DNA from: Bacteroidales bacterium
Lineage (GTDB): Bacteria > Bacteroidota > Bacteroidia > Bacteroidales > UBA10428
Reading direction: 5' to 3'
NCBI GenBank assembly: GCA_016938095.1
Contig: JAFGVG010000009.1
Span: forward strand, 1-10,750
Length of the DNA stretch: 10,750 nt
In this document: one piece after another, positions 1 to 6,833 of the stretch
How the letters are laid out: each line of letters opens with the position of its first letter
Position numbering within the stretch: position 1 is the stretch's first letter
The notes under the pieces: model-generated
Told to the model about the DNA's origin: nothing
What the model saw: the letters and a program-made list of their open reading frames with translations, nothing else
Databases searched by the model: none
Position numbers and translations under genes: made by a program

Positions 1-516
1 CAGTTCCTGTTTGGTTTGTTCAAGCATGGCGGGCGATATGCCGCCCACTTTAAGGAGTTGTTCCTGATCGGCAATTTCTGTTTTTAGCGATGAAATACGC
101 AGTTTTTTAACTTCGGCGTTATAGTCCAGGTCTACCCTTATACTCCGCGCATTCAGCCTGTTTTTTTGCAGATCATTTTCCATGATATTCAGCTGGTCCT
201 GCAGTGTTTCAATTTCCTGCAAAATAGCCTTGGAATCGAGCGAAAGCAGCATATCGCCTTTTGCAACCCTGCTTCCGGGTGCTACATGTATTCTCGACAG
301 GATGGCAGAAGCCGGGCTTAACAGCAATACTTCGTTCTCGGGATTAATGACACCGGTTGCCGGCACCGACATGGCCACCGGTCCGAAATCGACTAAAGCT
401 GTTTTATAGTTACCGGGTTCGAGGGATTTAGGAATCAGAAACCGGTTCAGGAGAATAAAGGCCAGGGCCATCAGACAAACTATGACGGCCAGCAATGCAG
501 TTTTCTTCTTATTCAT
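1..516 (-). CDS. HlyD/MacA-type periplasmic adaptor of an efflux pump, partial (N-terminal 172 residues)
   Basis: This is the start of a membrane fusion protein that would link an inner-membrane ABC or RND transporter to an outer-membrane channel. I translated it from the minus-strand ATG at 516; the frame stays open to the window edge, so the C-terminal part is missing. Residues 1-5 are positive (MNKKK) and about 6-27 form one hydrophobic segment, an uncleaved N-terminal membrane anchor; there is no convincing lipobox. Residues about 50-95 form the first half of a biotinyl/lipoyl-like barrel-sandwich domain, with ATGVINPENEV and later VAPGSRVAKGDMLLSLDS, the usual adaptor signature. From about 96 onward the sequence is charged and heptad-like, as expected for the alpha-helical hairpin that docks to a TolC-like channel. 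It lies 45 nt after cutC on the same strand and has no clear promoter of its own. The cognate permease or ATPase would lie beyond the left edge, so substrate and transporter class cannot be told. Confidence 0.85.
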   Translation of the reverse strand, partial: MNKKKTALLAVIVCLMALAFILLNRFLIPKSLEPGNYKTALVDFGPVAMSVPATGVINPENEVLLLSPASAILSRIHVAPGSRVAKGDMLLSLDSKAILQEIETLQDQLNIMENDLQKNRLNARSIRVDLDYNAEVKKLRISSLKTEIADQEQLLKVGGISPAMLEQTKQEL

Positions 517-561
517 AAAAATCACACAGGTTGTATAGTTGCCAAATCATTACCAGGTACC

Positions 562-1206
562 TTACCCGTTGAGTAAGCCCACTATTTTCTTTCCGTGGAA
601 CTCTTTGGCAGGTACCCTCATCCTGATATCTTCGAGGTTTTGGTCAGTTACTTTTCCGGCCACTAAGATGCAAATTTTTCCTTTGGCAACCGCCATCATT
701 TTGCGTAAAATTTCAGCGCCTTCAATGGCAGTATCGGCGCCACCTGAACTAAGTATGCGTTTTACAAGGCCCGATTGACAAAGCCGTTCAGTCTCCCTTA
801 AGATGTCGGTACTTACATCAATGGCTTTGTGAAAAGTCACTTCCATTTCGCCGGCATGCTTAAGCAATTTGCCTAATGGATCCACTTCAACCTCACCCAG
901 GTTGTTGAGCAGGCCAATGGCTATTCCGTCGGCTCCTGCATCCCGGAATGCCCTTATATCTTCGGCCATGATCTCGTGTTCAATGGCATTGTATACAAAA
1001 TTGCCGCCGCGGGGTCTGATCATGGCTATCACCGGAATAGTAAGGTGCTTTTTACAAGCGATAAGTGTACCCAGCGAAGGTGTTGTGCCGCCCAGGGCCA
1101 GGTTCTCGCATAATTCAATTCGATCCGCACCCAGTTCCTGCGCTCTGAGGGCCTGGACAAATCCTTCGACACATGCTTCTTTGAGAATTTTCCGATCGTG
1201 TTGCAT
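562..1206 (-). CDS. cutC: CutC family protein (short form, 214 aa)
   Basis: A CutC-family TIM-barrel protein. Recognisable segments are ACVEGFVQALRAQELGADRIELCENLALGGTTPS near the N-terminus (given here as two adjoining motifs: the ADRIELC strand and the GGTTPS loop), the IRPRGGNFVY loop at about 83-92, VTFHKAID at about 123-130, and ILSSGGADTAIEGA followed by ILVAGKVT. The family was named for copper homeostasis, but the E. coli copper and stress phenotype was later traced to the MicL small RNA encoded within cutC, so the protein's biochemical role is still unclear; I do not assert copper binding here. At 214 residues it is about 35 shorter than E. coli CutC (248), ending just after EFHGKKIVG, where the E. 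coli protein continues with a further helical segment. The ATG at 1206 is the natural start: an upstream ATG near 1222 runs into a stop after three codons. It starts 35 nt after the folC stop and probably shares its transcript. Confidence 0.88.
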   Translation of the reverse strand: MQHDRKILKEACVEGFVQALRAQELGADRIELCENLALGGTTPSLGTLIACKKHLTIPVIAMIRPRGGNFVYNAIEHEIMAEDIRAFRDAGADGIAIGLLNNLGEVEVDPLGKLLKHAGEMEVTFHKAIDVSTDILRETERLCQSGLVKRILSSGGADTAIEGAEILRKMMAVAKGKICILVAGKVTDQNLEDIRMRVPAKEFHGKKIVGLLNG

Positions 1207-1241
1207 AAGTATTAGTAGGTCATAAAGGAAAGAAGTTCCAT

Positions 1242-2567
1242 TTAACGGGTAACTGCTTTCCCTGGTTTTTTTAAAAGGTTAAGAAAATCAGCCACCAGAA
1301 AATTGCTGCCCGTAATCATGATAAGGTCATCTTCACCGGCAACTGACTTTGCGGCTGAATAGGCATCTTCGATTCCCGCAAAAGCCTTTCCGTTGATACT
1401 GCATTGCTTTGCCAGACCGGCCAGTTCATTTTCACCGAGCGAGCGTGGAACCGACAACCGGGTAAAATAGTATGAAGCCTTGGGTGGTAGAAATTTCATA
1501 ATATCAGTAACATTCTTATCCTTAACAAAACCGAGTATCAGGTGAAGTTTCCTGTAGGGTGTTTCATTCACCTGCTGCATCACTGTTTTAATGCCATCGG
1601 CATTGTGGGCTGTGTCGCAAATGGTGGCAGGATTATGTCCTGTAATCTGCCAGCGCCCTGAAAGACCTGTGTTGACAATCACTTTACGGATGCCTGAAAA
1701 GATATCCTTTTCTGTAATGTGTATCGCTAATTGTTGCAGTACCTCGATGGCCGCCAAAACGGTTGCCGCATTCTTTCGCTGGTAATGACCCAGCAGCCCG
1801 CACTTCAGGTTTACGTAATGAACTTCACCATGCTTTGCCACATTAAATACCTGGTATCCGTCAAGGGACTTCAGGCTGTAGTCTATTTTGTAAATCGCAT
1901 CAGCCATTGTAATCGGGGCGTTACGTTTTTGTGCAACCCTGCTGAAAACAGGTATTGTTTCAGCCTGTGTTTCTCCAATCACAACCGGTGTGTTGTTTTT
2001 GATTATGCCTGCTTTTTCTGCTGCTATTTTGGCAAGGGTGTCGCCAAGCAGATCGGTGTGATCCATGCCAATATTGGTGATGACCGACAGGACGGGAGAT
2101 ATGATGTTGGTGGCATCGAGTCTTCCGCCCAGTCCAACTTCAATAACAGCAATGTCAACTTTCTCCTGTCTGAAATACTCAAATGCCAGGTAAACCGATA
2201 TTTCAAAAAACGAGGGCGTAAAACCTTCGAAAAAGGATTTATGTTCACCGATGAAACCGGAAACAAATTTTTTGGGTATCATCTGGCCGTTGATTTTGAT
2301 TCTTTCCCTGAAATCAATCAGGTGGGGCGAGGTATACAGGCCAACTTTATAACCAGCCTCCTGCAGTACAGAGGCAAGCATATGTGAAACCGATCCTTTA
2401 CCATTGGTACCGGCCACATGAATGGTTTTGAAATGAGAATGTGGGTGGCAAAAGTAAGTATCGAGTTTCAGGGTATTGTCGAGCCCCTCACGGTACGCTG
2501 TTTTGCCCACATGCTGGAACATGGGAAGTTGTTTCAGAATATATGCGATGGTTTGAGAATAGTTCAT
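1242..2567 (-). CDS. folC: bifunctional dihydrofolate synthase / folylpolyglutamate synthase
   Basis: A 441-residue Mur-ligase-superfamily enzyme of the cytoplasm. It uses ATP to join glutamate to dihydropteroate (making dihydrofolate) and/or to extend the glutamate tail of folates. The ATP-binding P-loop VAGTNGKGSVSH is at about residues 51-62, followed by GLYTSPHL (76-83), the family's folate-site signature. The EVGLGGRLDATN motif (about 143-154) and DHTDLLGDTLAKIAAEKAGI (about 170-189, holding the conserved Lys region) complete the central domain. ICDTAHNADGI and LILGFVKDKN mark the C-terminal glutamate ligase domain. Length is normal for the family (about 420-440). The start at 2567 lies about 120 nt downstream of a good minus-strand promoter match at 2691-2721. 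It is divergent from phoH and upstream of cutC. Bacteria of this phylum usually carry a single folC doing both reactions; which activity dominates cannot be read from sequence. Confidence 0.95.
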   Translation of the reverse strand: MNYSQTIAYILKQLPMFQHVGKTAYREGLDNTLKLDTYFCHPHSHFKTIHVAGTNGKGSVSHMLASVLQEAGYKVGLYTSPHLIDFRERIKINGQMIPKKFVSGFIGEHKSFFEGFTPSFFEISVYLAFEYFRQEKVDIAVIEVGLGGRLDATNIISPVLSVITNIGMDHTDLLGDTLAKIAAEKAGIIKNNTPVVIGETQAETIPVFSRVAQKRNAPITMADAIYKIDYSLKSLDGYQVFNVAKHGEVHYVNLKCGLLGHYQRKNAATVLAAIEVLQQLAIHITEKDIFSGIRKVIVNTGLSGRWQITGHNPATICDTAHNADGIKTVMQQVNETPYRKLHLILGFVKDKNVTDIMKFLPPKASYYFTRLSVPRSLGENELAGLAKQCSINGKAFAGIEDAYSAAKSVAGEDDLIMITGSNFLVADFLNLLKKPGKAVTR

Positions 2568-2680
2568 ACCCTTTTTTCAAAGTTGGTATTGCAATGTGAA
2601 TTAATGGCTTTCAGGTTGTCCATCAGGTGTGTTAATAAATATTAATAAACCTTGCCTGAAAAACGAGTAAAAAAAGATAG

Positions 2681-2694
2681 TTTGCGGTCGCAAA
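2681..2694. repeat. palindrome TTTGCG-N2-CGCAAA at the folC promoter
   Basis: Perfect inverted repeat with 6-bp arms and a 2-bp centre. Its right arm shares the TTTG half of the folC -7 box, and the rest covers the likely transcription start. The two-base loop makes an RNA hairpin poor, so an operator for a dimeric regulator is the more natural reading, although a 14-bp palindrome can arise by chance. Confidence 0.4.
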
Positions 2695-2721
2695 AGTAGC
2701 AAAAAAAAACATTTGACCACA
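2691..2721 (-). promoter_or_regulatory. candidate promoter for folC-cutC (Bacteroidota type)
   Basis: Read on the minus strand, TACTTTTG (2691-2698) is an exact match to the Bacteroidota -7 consensus TAnnTTTG. With a 19-nt spacer, TGTG (2718-2721) occupies the -33 position and matches TTTG at three of four bases. Transcription would start around 2684-2687, giving a leader of about 118 nt to the folC ATG. The call rests on consensus matching only. Confidence 0.5.
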
Positions 2722-2742
2722 GGCCAATACTACCTTGGTTTG
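2712..2742 (+). promoter_or_regulatory. candidate promoter for phoH (Bacteroidota type)
   Basis: TTTG at 2712-2715 is an exact -33 box. After exactly 19 nt comes TTGGTTTG (2735-2742), which matches TAnnTTTG at all fixed positions except one (T for A at the second base). The predicted start of transcription is about 2748-2750, roughly 62 nt before the phoH ATG. The two divergent -33 boxes lie within 10 nt of each other, so polymerase at one site would probably interfere with the other. Confidence 0.42.
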
Positions 2743-2748
2743 CAAACC
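2737..2748. repeat. palindrome GGTTTGCAAACC at the phoH promoter
   Basis: Perfect 12-bp palindrome whose left half contains the TTTG of the candidate phoH -7 box (2735-2742). It shares the core TTTGC/GCAAA with the palindrome at 2681-2694 on the other side of the divergent promoter pair, 43 nt away centre to centre or so. Possible operator; no functional evidence. Confidence 0.38.
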
Positions 2749-2811
2749 TTTAAGCACAAATATCGATTATTTAATCCACCATTGCATTTACCTAACCAAA
2801 TATGCTGACTT

Positions 2812-4143
2812 ATGGCGCTTAAGAAGAAAAAAACTTTTGTACTCGACACCAATGTGTTACTCCACGATTACAGGTGTATTTACAATTTTCAGGAAAACAA
2901 TGTGATTATTCCCATCACTGTACTTGAAGAACTGGACCGTTTTAAAAAGGGCAACGATATTATCAACTTCCATGCAAGGGAATTTACCCGTGAACTCGAC
3001 AAGTTGTCGGGCGACAACCTGTTTAACGGTGGTGTGCCTCTAGGAAAAGGGTTGGGCAAGTTAAGCATTGAAACCGGAAAGCCATTTTCACCTGCTATGC
3101 AGGCTTCGTTTCCCGAAAGCACACCCGATCACCGGATTCTGGCCATTGCAGAACATCTTTCCAGGAATAATCCCGACAAAAATGTAGTGCTGATCAGCAA
3201 GGATATTAACCTGCGGATGAAAGCCAAGTCGATAGGGATTATGGCTGCTGACTATGAGAACGATAAGGTAAGAAACATCGATGAAATCTATAAAAGCGTC
3301 AGCAGCATTGAGAACCTCGATGATCAGTTGATCATGAAAATGTATGAGAACAACGAAGGTATACCGGCCGAGGATTTTAAGCTCCCTGTTAAACCAGCTC
3401 CCAATCAGTACTTTATTTTCAAGGGGAATACTTCCAGCGCACTGGCGCATTATAATCCGAAATCGGGGATGATCAACCGTGTGTTGAAGCAGAAAACTTA
3501 TGGCATTGAACCCCGGAATGCAGAGCAGACTTTTGCACTGGACGCGTTGCTTCGACCCGAAGTTCTGCTGGTAACCCTTACCGGAAAGGCAGGAACGGGT
3601 AAAACCTTGCTGGCACTTGCAGCTGCTTTGCATCAACGGCAGGAGTATACTCAGATCTTTTTGGCGCGACCCATTGTGCCGCTTGCCAACAGGGATATCG
3701 GCTTTTTACCGGGCGATATTAAGGAGAAAATAGGTCCTTATATGCTTCCGCTTTTTGACAACCTCGATGTGATCAAAAACAAATTTGCACAAACCAGCAA
3801 GGAGTTTCAGAAGATTGAGGAGATGCTGAAGACCGAAAAGCTGATTATTACGCCGCTGGCTTATATTCGCGGGCGCAGCCTTTCGCGCATATTTTTTATT
3901 GTTGACGAAGCTCAGAACCTGACGCCGCACGAAATAAAAACCATTATCACCAGGGCAGGAGAGGGCACCAAAATGGTATTCACGGGTGACATTGAGCAGA
4001 TCGACTCGCCCTACCTCGATGAAAAATCGAACGGGTTAAGTTATTTAACCGATAAAATGATGGGACAGGATTTGTTTGCCCATGTGAACCTGGTGAAAGG
4101 TGAGCGCAGCTACCTGGCCGAACTGGCCAGTCATTTGCTGTAA
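2812..4143 (+). CDS. phoH2: PhoH-like ATPase with N-terminal PIN domain (PhoH2 type)
   Basis: A 443-residue cytoplasmic protein fusing a PIN nuclease domain to a PhoH P-loop ATPase. Studied PIN-PhoH proteins (mycobacterial PhoH2) couple ATP-dependent RNA unwinding to RNA cleavage, so an RNA-processing role is likely; phosphate starvation links come from E. coli PhoH, which lacks the PIN part. In the PIN domain (about 7-145) the expected acidic residues are present: Asp12 in VLDTNVLL, Glu39/Glu40 in VLEELDRF, Asp106 in TPDHRIL and Asp131 in SKDINLR, so the nuclease site looks intact. The ATPase domain (about 228-443) begins with a PRNAEQ segment (235-239), then Walker A GKAGTGKT (258-265), Walker B FFIVDEAQN (361-369), and the sensor-like FTGDIEQID (390-398). 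The start at 2812 is the first ATG placing PIN strand 1 correctly; an overlapping out-of-frame ATG at 2802 gives only six codons. It is divergent from folC and 75 nt upstream of sixA. Confidence 0.93.
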   Translation: MALKKKKTFVLDTNVLLHDYRCIYNFQENNVIIPITVLEELDRFKKGNDIINFHAREFTRELDKLSGDNLFNGGVPLGKGLGKLSIETGKPFSPAMQASFPESTPDHRILAIAEHLSRNNPDKNVVLISKDINLRMKAKSIGIMAADYENDKVRNIDEIYKSVSSIENLDDQLIMKMYENNEGIPAEDFKLPVKPAPNQYFIFKGNTSSALAHYNPKSGMINRVLKQKTYGIEPRNAEQTFALDALLRPEVLLVTLTGKAGTGKTLLALAAALHQRQEYTQIFLARPIVPLANRDIGFLPGDIKEKIGPYMLPLFDNLDVIKNKFAQTSKEFQKIEEMLKTEKLIITPLAYIRGRSLSRIFFIVDEAQNLTPHEIKTIITRAGEGTKMVFTGDIEQIDSPYLDEKSNGLSYLTDKMMGQDLFAHVNLVKGERSYLAELASHLL

Positions 4144-4162
4144 CCGTGCAGGCTTAAAAATG

Positions 4163-4195
4163 TTGAGCCCGGAATAACAAAATGCATTACATTTG
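4163..4195 (+). promoter_or_regulatory. candidate promoter for the sixA-ppk1 gene run
   Basis: TACATTTG at 4188-4195 matches the -7 consensus TAnnTTTG exactly. TTG at 4163-4165 could be the upstream box, at a 22-nt spacing, which is at the long end of the accepted range. Transcription would start around 4201-4204, only about 15-18 nt before the sixA ATG. No other -7 match is seen before ppk1 or the three following genes, so this may serve the whole run. Confidence 0.5.
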
Positions 4196-4210
4196 TACCC
4201 GTTACAAATG
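4190..4210. repeat. inverted repeat CATTTGTA-N5-TACAAATG at the sixA promoter
   Basis: Perfect 8-bp arms separated by five bases (CCCGT). The left arm contains the TTTG of the -7 box and the right arm ends 8 nt before the sixA ATG at 4219, so the repeat covers the predicted transcription start. The form (two arms, 13 bp centre to centre) is that of an operator for a dimeric repressor; it could also be a weak AT-rich hairpin if transcription starts upstream. Confidence 0.5.
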
Positions 4211-4218
4211 GAACGTAA

Positions 4219-4722
4219 ATGAAGCAAATGAAAGTGCTACATGTAGTGCGTCATGCAAAGTCGTCGTGGGACTACAACGGTACGGCCGATATCGACAGAA
4301 CCCTTAAGGCAAAGGGAATCCGGAATGCCTATGAAATGTCGCGAAGGCTCAAGCTGAGTCAGCAGGTGCCGCAAAAAATAATTACCAGCCCCGCCAATCG
4401 TGCTTTACATACTGCTGTGATTTTTGCCAGGGTACTGGGGTATCCTTTGTCGGAACTCGAAATCAGCAACGTATTGTACGAGTCATCTGTAGAGAAAATG
4501 CTGGATATGATCAAGAAATCAGATGATAATCTGCAGTCGGTTATGATTTGCGGCCACAATCCCGATTTTACCGATCTGGTCAATCATTTTCTGAAGGCGC
4601 CGGTAAGCAACATACCCACAGCGGGTTCGGTAACGCTTGCCTTCAACGCTTCATCTTGGAAAGAAATCGACAGGAAAAACCTGGATAAGCATCTTTTTAA
4701 CTTTCCCGAAAAAGACGAATAG
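4219..4722 (+). CDS. sixA: SixA-type phosphohistidine phosphatase
   Basis: A 167-residue member of the histidine phosphatase (phosphoglycerate mutase-like) superfamily, probably cytoplasmic. The catalytic RHAKS motif is at residues 11-15 (nucleophile His12, preceded by Arg11), Arg61 lies in SPANRALHTA, Glu88 in YESS is a candidate proton donor, and the second catalytic histidine is His113 in CGHNPDF. All key positions of the family are present, and RHAKSSW is typical of the SixA branch. E. coli SixA removes phosphate from histidine residues of phosphotransfer proteins; the target here is unknown. ATG at 4228 (MKVLHVV) is an equally good start that would shorten the protein by three residues; I keep 4219 for lack of evidence against it. 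It is followed 33 nt later by ppk1 and very likely shares its transcript. Confidence 0.88.
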   Translation: MKQMKVLHVVRHAKSSWDYNGTADIDRTLKAKGIRNAYEMSRRLKLSQQVPQKIITSPANRALHTAVIFARVLGYPLSELEISNVLYESSVEKMLDMIKKSDDNLQSVMICGHNPDFTDLVNHFLKAPVSNIPTAGSVTLAFNASSWKEIDRKNLDKHLFNFPEKDE

Positions 4723-4755
4723 TACCGTCAACATACTACCTTCACTAACAGGTCT

Positions 4756-6822
4756 ATGAAAAGACAACCGAAACTGATACACCGCGAAGTCAGCTGGCTT
4801 TCTTTTAATGAGCGGGTGCTCCAGGAGGCCCAGGATCCAAATGTGCCCCTGGTGGAAAGGATAAAATTTCTGGGTATCTTTTCCAATAACCTCGATGAGT
4901 TCTTTAAAGTGAGGGTGGCTACCATCAAACGAATGATCGACTACCAGGAAGGGCGAAAAAAGGTTGAGGGCGAAAAGCCGAAGAAGCTGATGGGCATGAT
5001 CCAAAAGAAGGTACTTCAGCTTCAGAACAAGTTTGAATATACCTTTCACCATATTTTGGGTGAGCTCGAGCGCAAGGGCATTCATATAATAAACGAACTT
5101 GAGCTAAATCCCATTCAGGCTGAGTTTGTGAAAGATTACTTTGATGAAAATGTTTTTCCGATACTGACACCCATTCTGCTGAGCAATGTTGATACATTTC
5201 CCTACCTTAAGGACAAGTCGATTTACCTTATGGTAAAGCTCGAAAGCAGTGAACCCGGTGTGTCAAATGATGTAGCCCTAATTGAGATACCCACCGGTGT
5301 GCTGCCCCGCTTTATTGCGCTGCCATCGGAAAACGACAAGAAGTTCATCATATTGCTCGAAGATGTAATCAGGTTTTCCCTCGAAGATGTTTTTGCCCTG
5401 CTGAAGTTTGACCACTTTGAATCGTGGATTATCAAACTTACCCGCGATGCCGAACTCGACATGGATAATGATATCTCAAAAAGTTTTCTCGAAGTTATTT
5501 CAAAAGGGCTGAACAGTCGTAAAACGGGGCAGCCGGTGCGCTTTGTATTCGACAACGCATTGTCGCGCGACCTGCTTGAATTGCTGGTTGAAAAACTGAA
5601 CCTCGATGAGGATAATAACCTTATCCCGGGTGGCAGGTACCACAATTTCAAGGACTTTATGAGTTTTCCCAATGTTGGAGGACCGGAACTTGTTTATGAC
5701 AGATACCGGCCGTTGCCACATCCGATGATAAGTGCACATAAGAGTATATTGGAGGCCATGGCTTTGAAGGATTTCATGCTGCATGTGCCCTACCAGGATT
5801 TCAATGTTTTTGTGAGGCTTTTGCAGGAAGCTTCCATTGACCCGCGTGTGACCGAAATATACCTTACCGTTTACCGGGTTGCCAAAAATTCCAGGGTGAT
5901 CAATGCCCTGATCAATGCAGCACGGAATGGTAAAAGGGTTGTAGTGATCATTGAGCTTCAGGCCCGGTTTGACGAGGAGGCTAATATTTACTGGTCACGA
6001 AAACTCGAGGAAGTCGGCGCCAGGGTCATCTTTGGTTTCCAGGGACTAAAAATCCATGCCAAATTGCTTAACATTGTCCGAAAAGAAGGTCACAAGCTGG
6101 TGAACTATTCGTGTGTGAGCACCGGCAACTTCCACGAGGGCAATGCCCGGGTGTATTCCGATCTTTTCCTGTTTACAGCCGATCCAAGGATTACGGCCGA
6201 TGTAAAGCGGATATTTGATTTTTTTGAACATTCCTATAAAAATTATACCTACCGGCACCTTATAAAATCGCCCTTATACATGCGGCGAAAAATGTACCAG
6301 CTGATCGAAAGGGAAATAAAAAATGCAAAGGCCGGAAAGGAGGCTTACATTATTCTTAAGCTTAACAGTCTGGTTGATAATGAGATCATTTACAAGCTTT
6401 ACCAGGCAAACGAAGCAGGGGTAAAGATCACCATGATTGTCAGGGGTATTTGTTCGCTTATGCCCGGAGTACCGGGTCTGAGTGAACGCGTGAAAGCTGT
6501 TAGTATAGTCGATAAATACCTCGAGCACTCGCGTGTGCTCATCTTCTGCAATGGCGGAGATGAACTGTATTATATTACCTCGGCCGACTGGATGACCAGG
6601 AACCTCGACCGCCGCGTGGAGGTGGCCTGCCCGATTTTCGACAAGGATGTTCAGCGCGAAATAAGGCATATGATTGATTTGCAACTTAAAGATAATGTTA
6701 AAGCGCGCATCATTAACGCTGTTCAGGATAATCAGTATGTTTCCTCCAAAGGGAAAGAGAAACTAAGGTCGCAGGAGGAATTGTACAATTATTATAAAAA
6801 GCTGCTAATAAAGGCAAATTAA
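4756..6822 (+). CDS. ppk1: polyphosphate kinase 1
   Basis: A 688-residue enzyme, the same length as E. coli PPK1, that reversibly polymerises the gamma-phosphate of ATP into inorganic polyphosphate at the inner membrane/cytosol. The four-part layout is visible: an N-terminal domain (about 7-110) with HREVSWLSFNERVLQEA and SNNLDEF, the head domain (about 120-315), and two phospholipase D-like C-terminal domains. The autophosphorylated histidine corresponds to His434 in KIHAKLL and the second catalytic histidine to His591 in LEHSRVLIF, each one residue from the E. coli numbering (435 and 592). Arg374 (VYRVAK) and Arg404 (ARFDEEAN) match the magnesium/phosphate-binding arginines, and Asn44/Asn45 the ATP-contacting asparagine. 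STGNFHEGNARVYSD and SADWMTRNLDRRVE complete the active site. An AGG sits 5 nt before the start. No exopolyphosphatase gene follows here; an inositol-phosphatase-like gene comes next after 11 nt. Confidence 0.97.
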   Translation: MKRQPKLIHREVSWLSFNERVLQEAQDPNVPLVERIKFLGIFSNNLDEFFKVRVATIKRMIDYQEGRKKVEGEKPKKLMGMIQKKVLQLQNKFEYTFHHILGELERKGIHIINELELNPIQAEFVKDYFDENVFPILTPILLSNVDTFPYLKDKSIYLMVKLESSEPGVSNDVALIEIPTGVLPRFIALPSENDKKFIILLEDVIRFSLEDVFALLKFDHFESWIIKLTRDAELDMDNDISKSFLEVISKGLNSRKTGQPVRFVFDNALSRDLLELLVEKLNLDEDNNLIPGGRYHNFKDFMSFPNVGGPELVYDRYRPLPHPMISAHKSILEAMALKDFMLHVPYQDFNVFVRLLQEASIDPRVTEIYLTVYRVAKNSRVINALINAARNGKRVVVIIELQARFDEEANIYWSRKLEEVGARVIFGFQGLKIHAKLLNIVRKEGHKLVNYSCVSTGNFHEGNARVYSDLFLFTADPRITADVKRIFDFFEHSYKNYTYRHLIKSPLYMRRKMYQLIEREIKNAKAGKEAYIILKLNSLVDNEIIYKLYQANEAGVKITMIVRGICSLMPGVPGLSERVKAVSIVDKYLEHSRVLIFCNGGDELYYITSADWMTRNLDRRVEVACPIFDKDVQREIRHMIDLQLKDNVKARIINAVQDNQYVSSKGKEKLRSQEELYNYYKKLLIKAN

Positions 6823-6833
6823 AAGGTATTTAT

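Larger units (their letters stand above)
2568..2811. other. divergent folC/phoH intergenic region
   Basis: A 244-nt spacer between two divergent genes. It is AT-rich and contains two back-to-back candidate promoters (2691-2721 minus, 2712-2742 plus), two short palindromes on their -7 boxes, a run of nine A at 2701-2709 (a T-run within the folC promoter spacer), and an AT-rich stretch at 2632-2649 in which TTAATAAA occurs twice with a 10-nt period. I see no RNA gene or riboswitch. The predicted folC leader is about 115-120 nt; the predicted phoH leader is about 60 nt. Confidence 0.8.

Noticed and set aside
1731..2387. Plus-strand open frame of 218 codons opposite folC
   Set aside because: It lies wholly inside folC, whose conserved motifs are on the other strand, and its product shows no recognisable domain.
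2632..2649. Direct repeat TTAATAAA with 10-nt period in the folC leader
   Set aside because: Only two copies in an AT-rich leader; nothing marks it as more than simple sequence.
2674..2694. Minus-strand hairpin TTTGCGACCGCAAA followed by a T-run as a terminator or attenuator
   Set aside because: The loop would be only two bases and the stem is weak; it also sits at the predicted transcription start, so an operator reading fits better.
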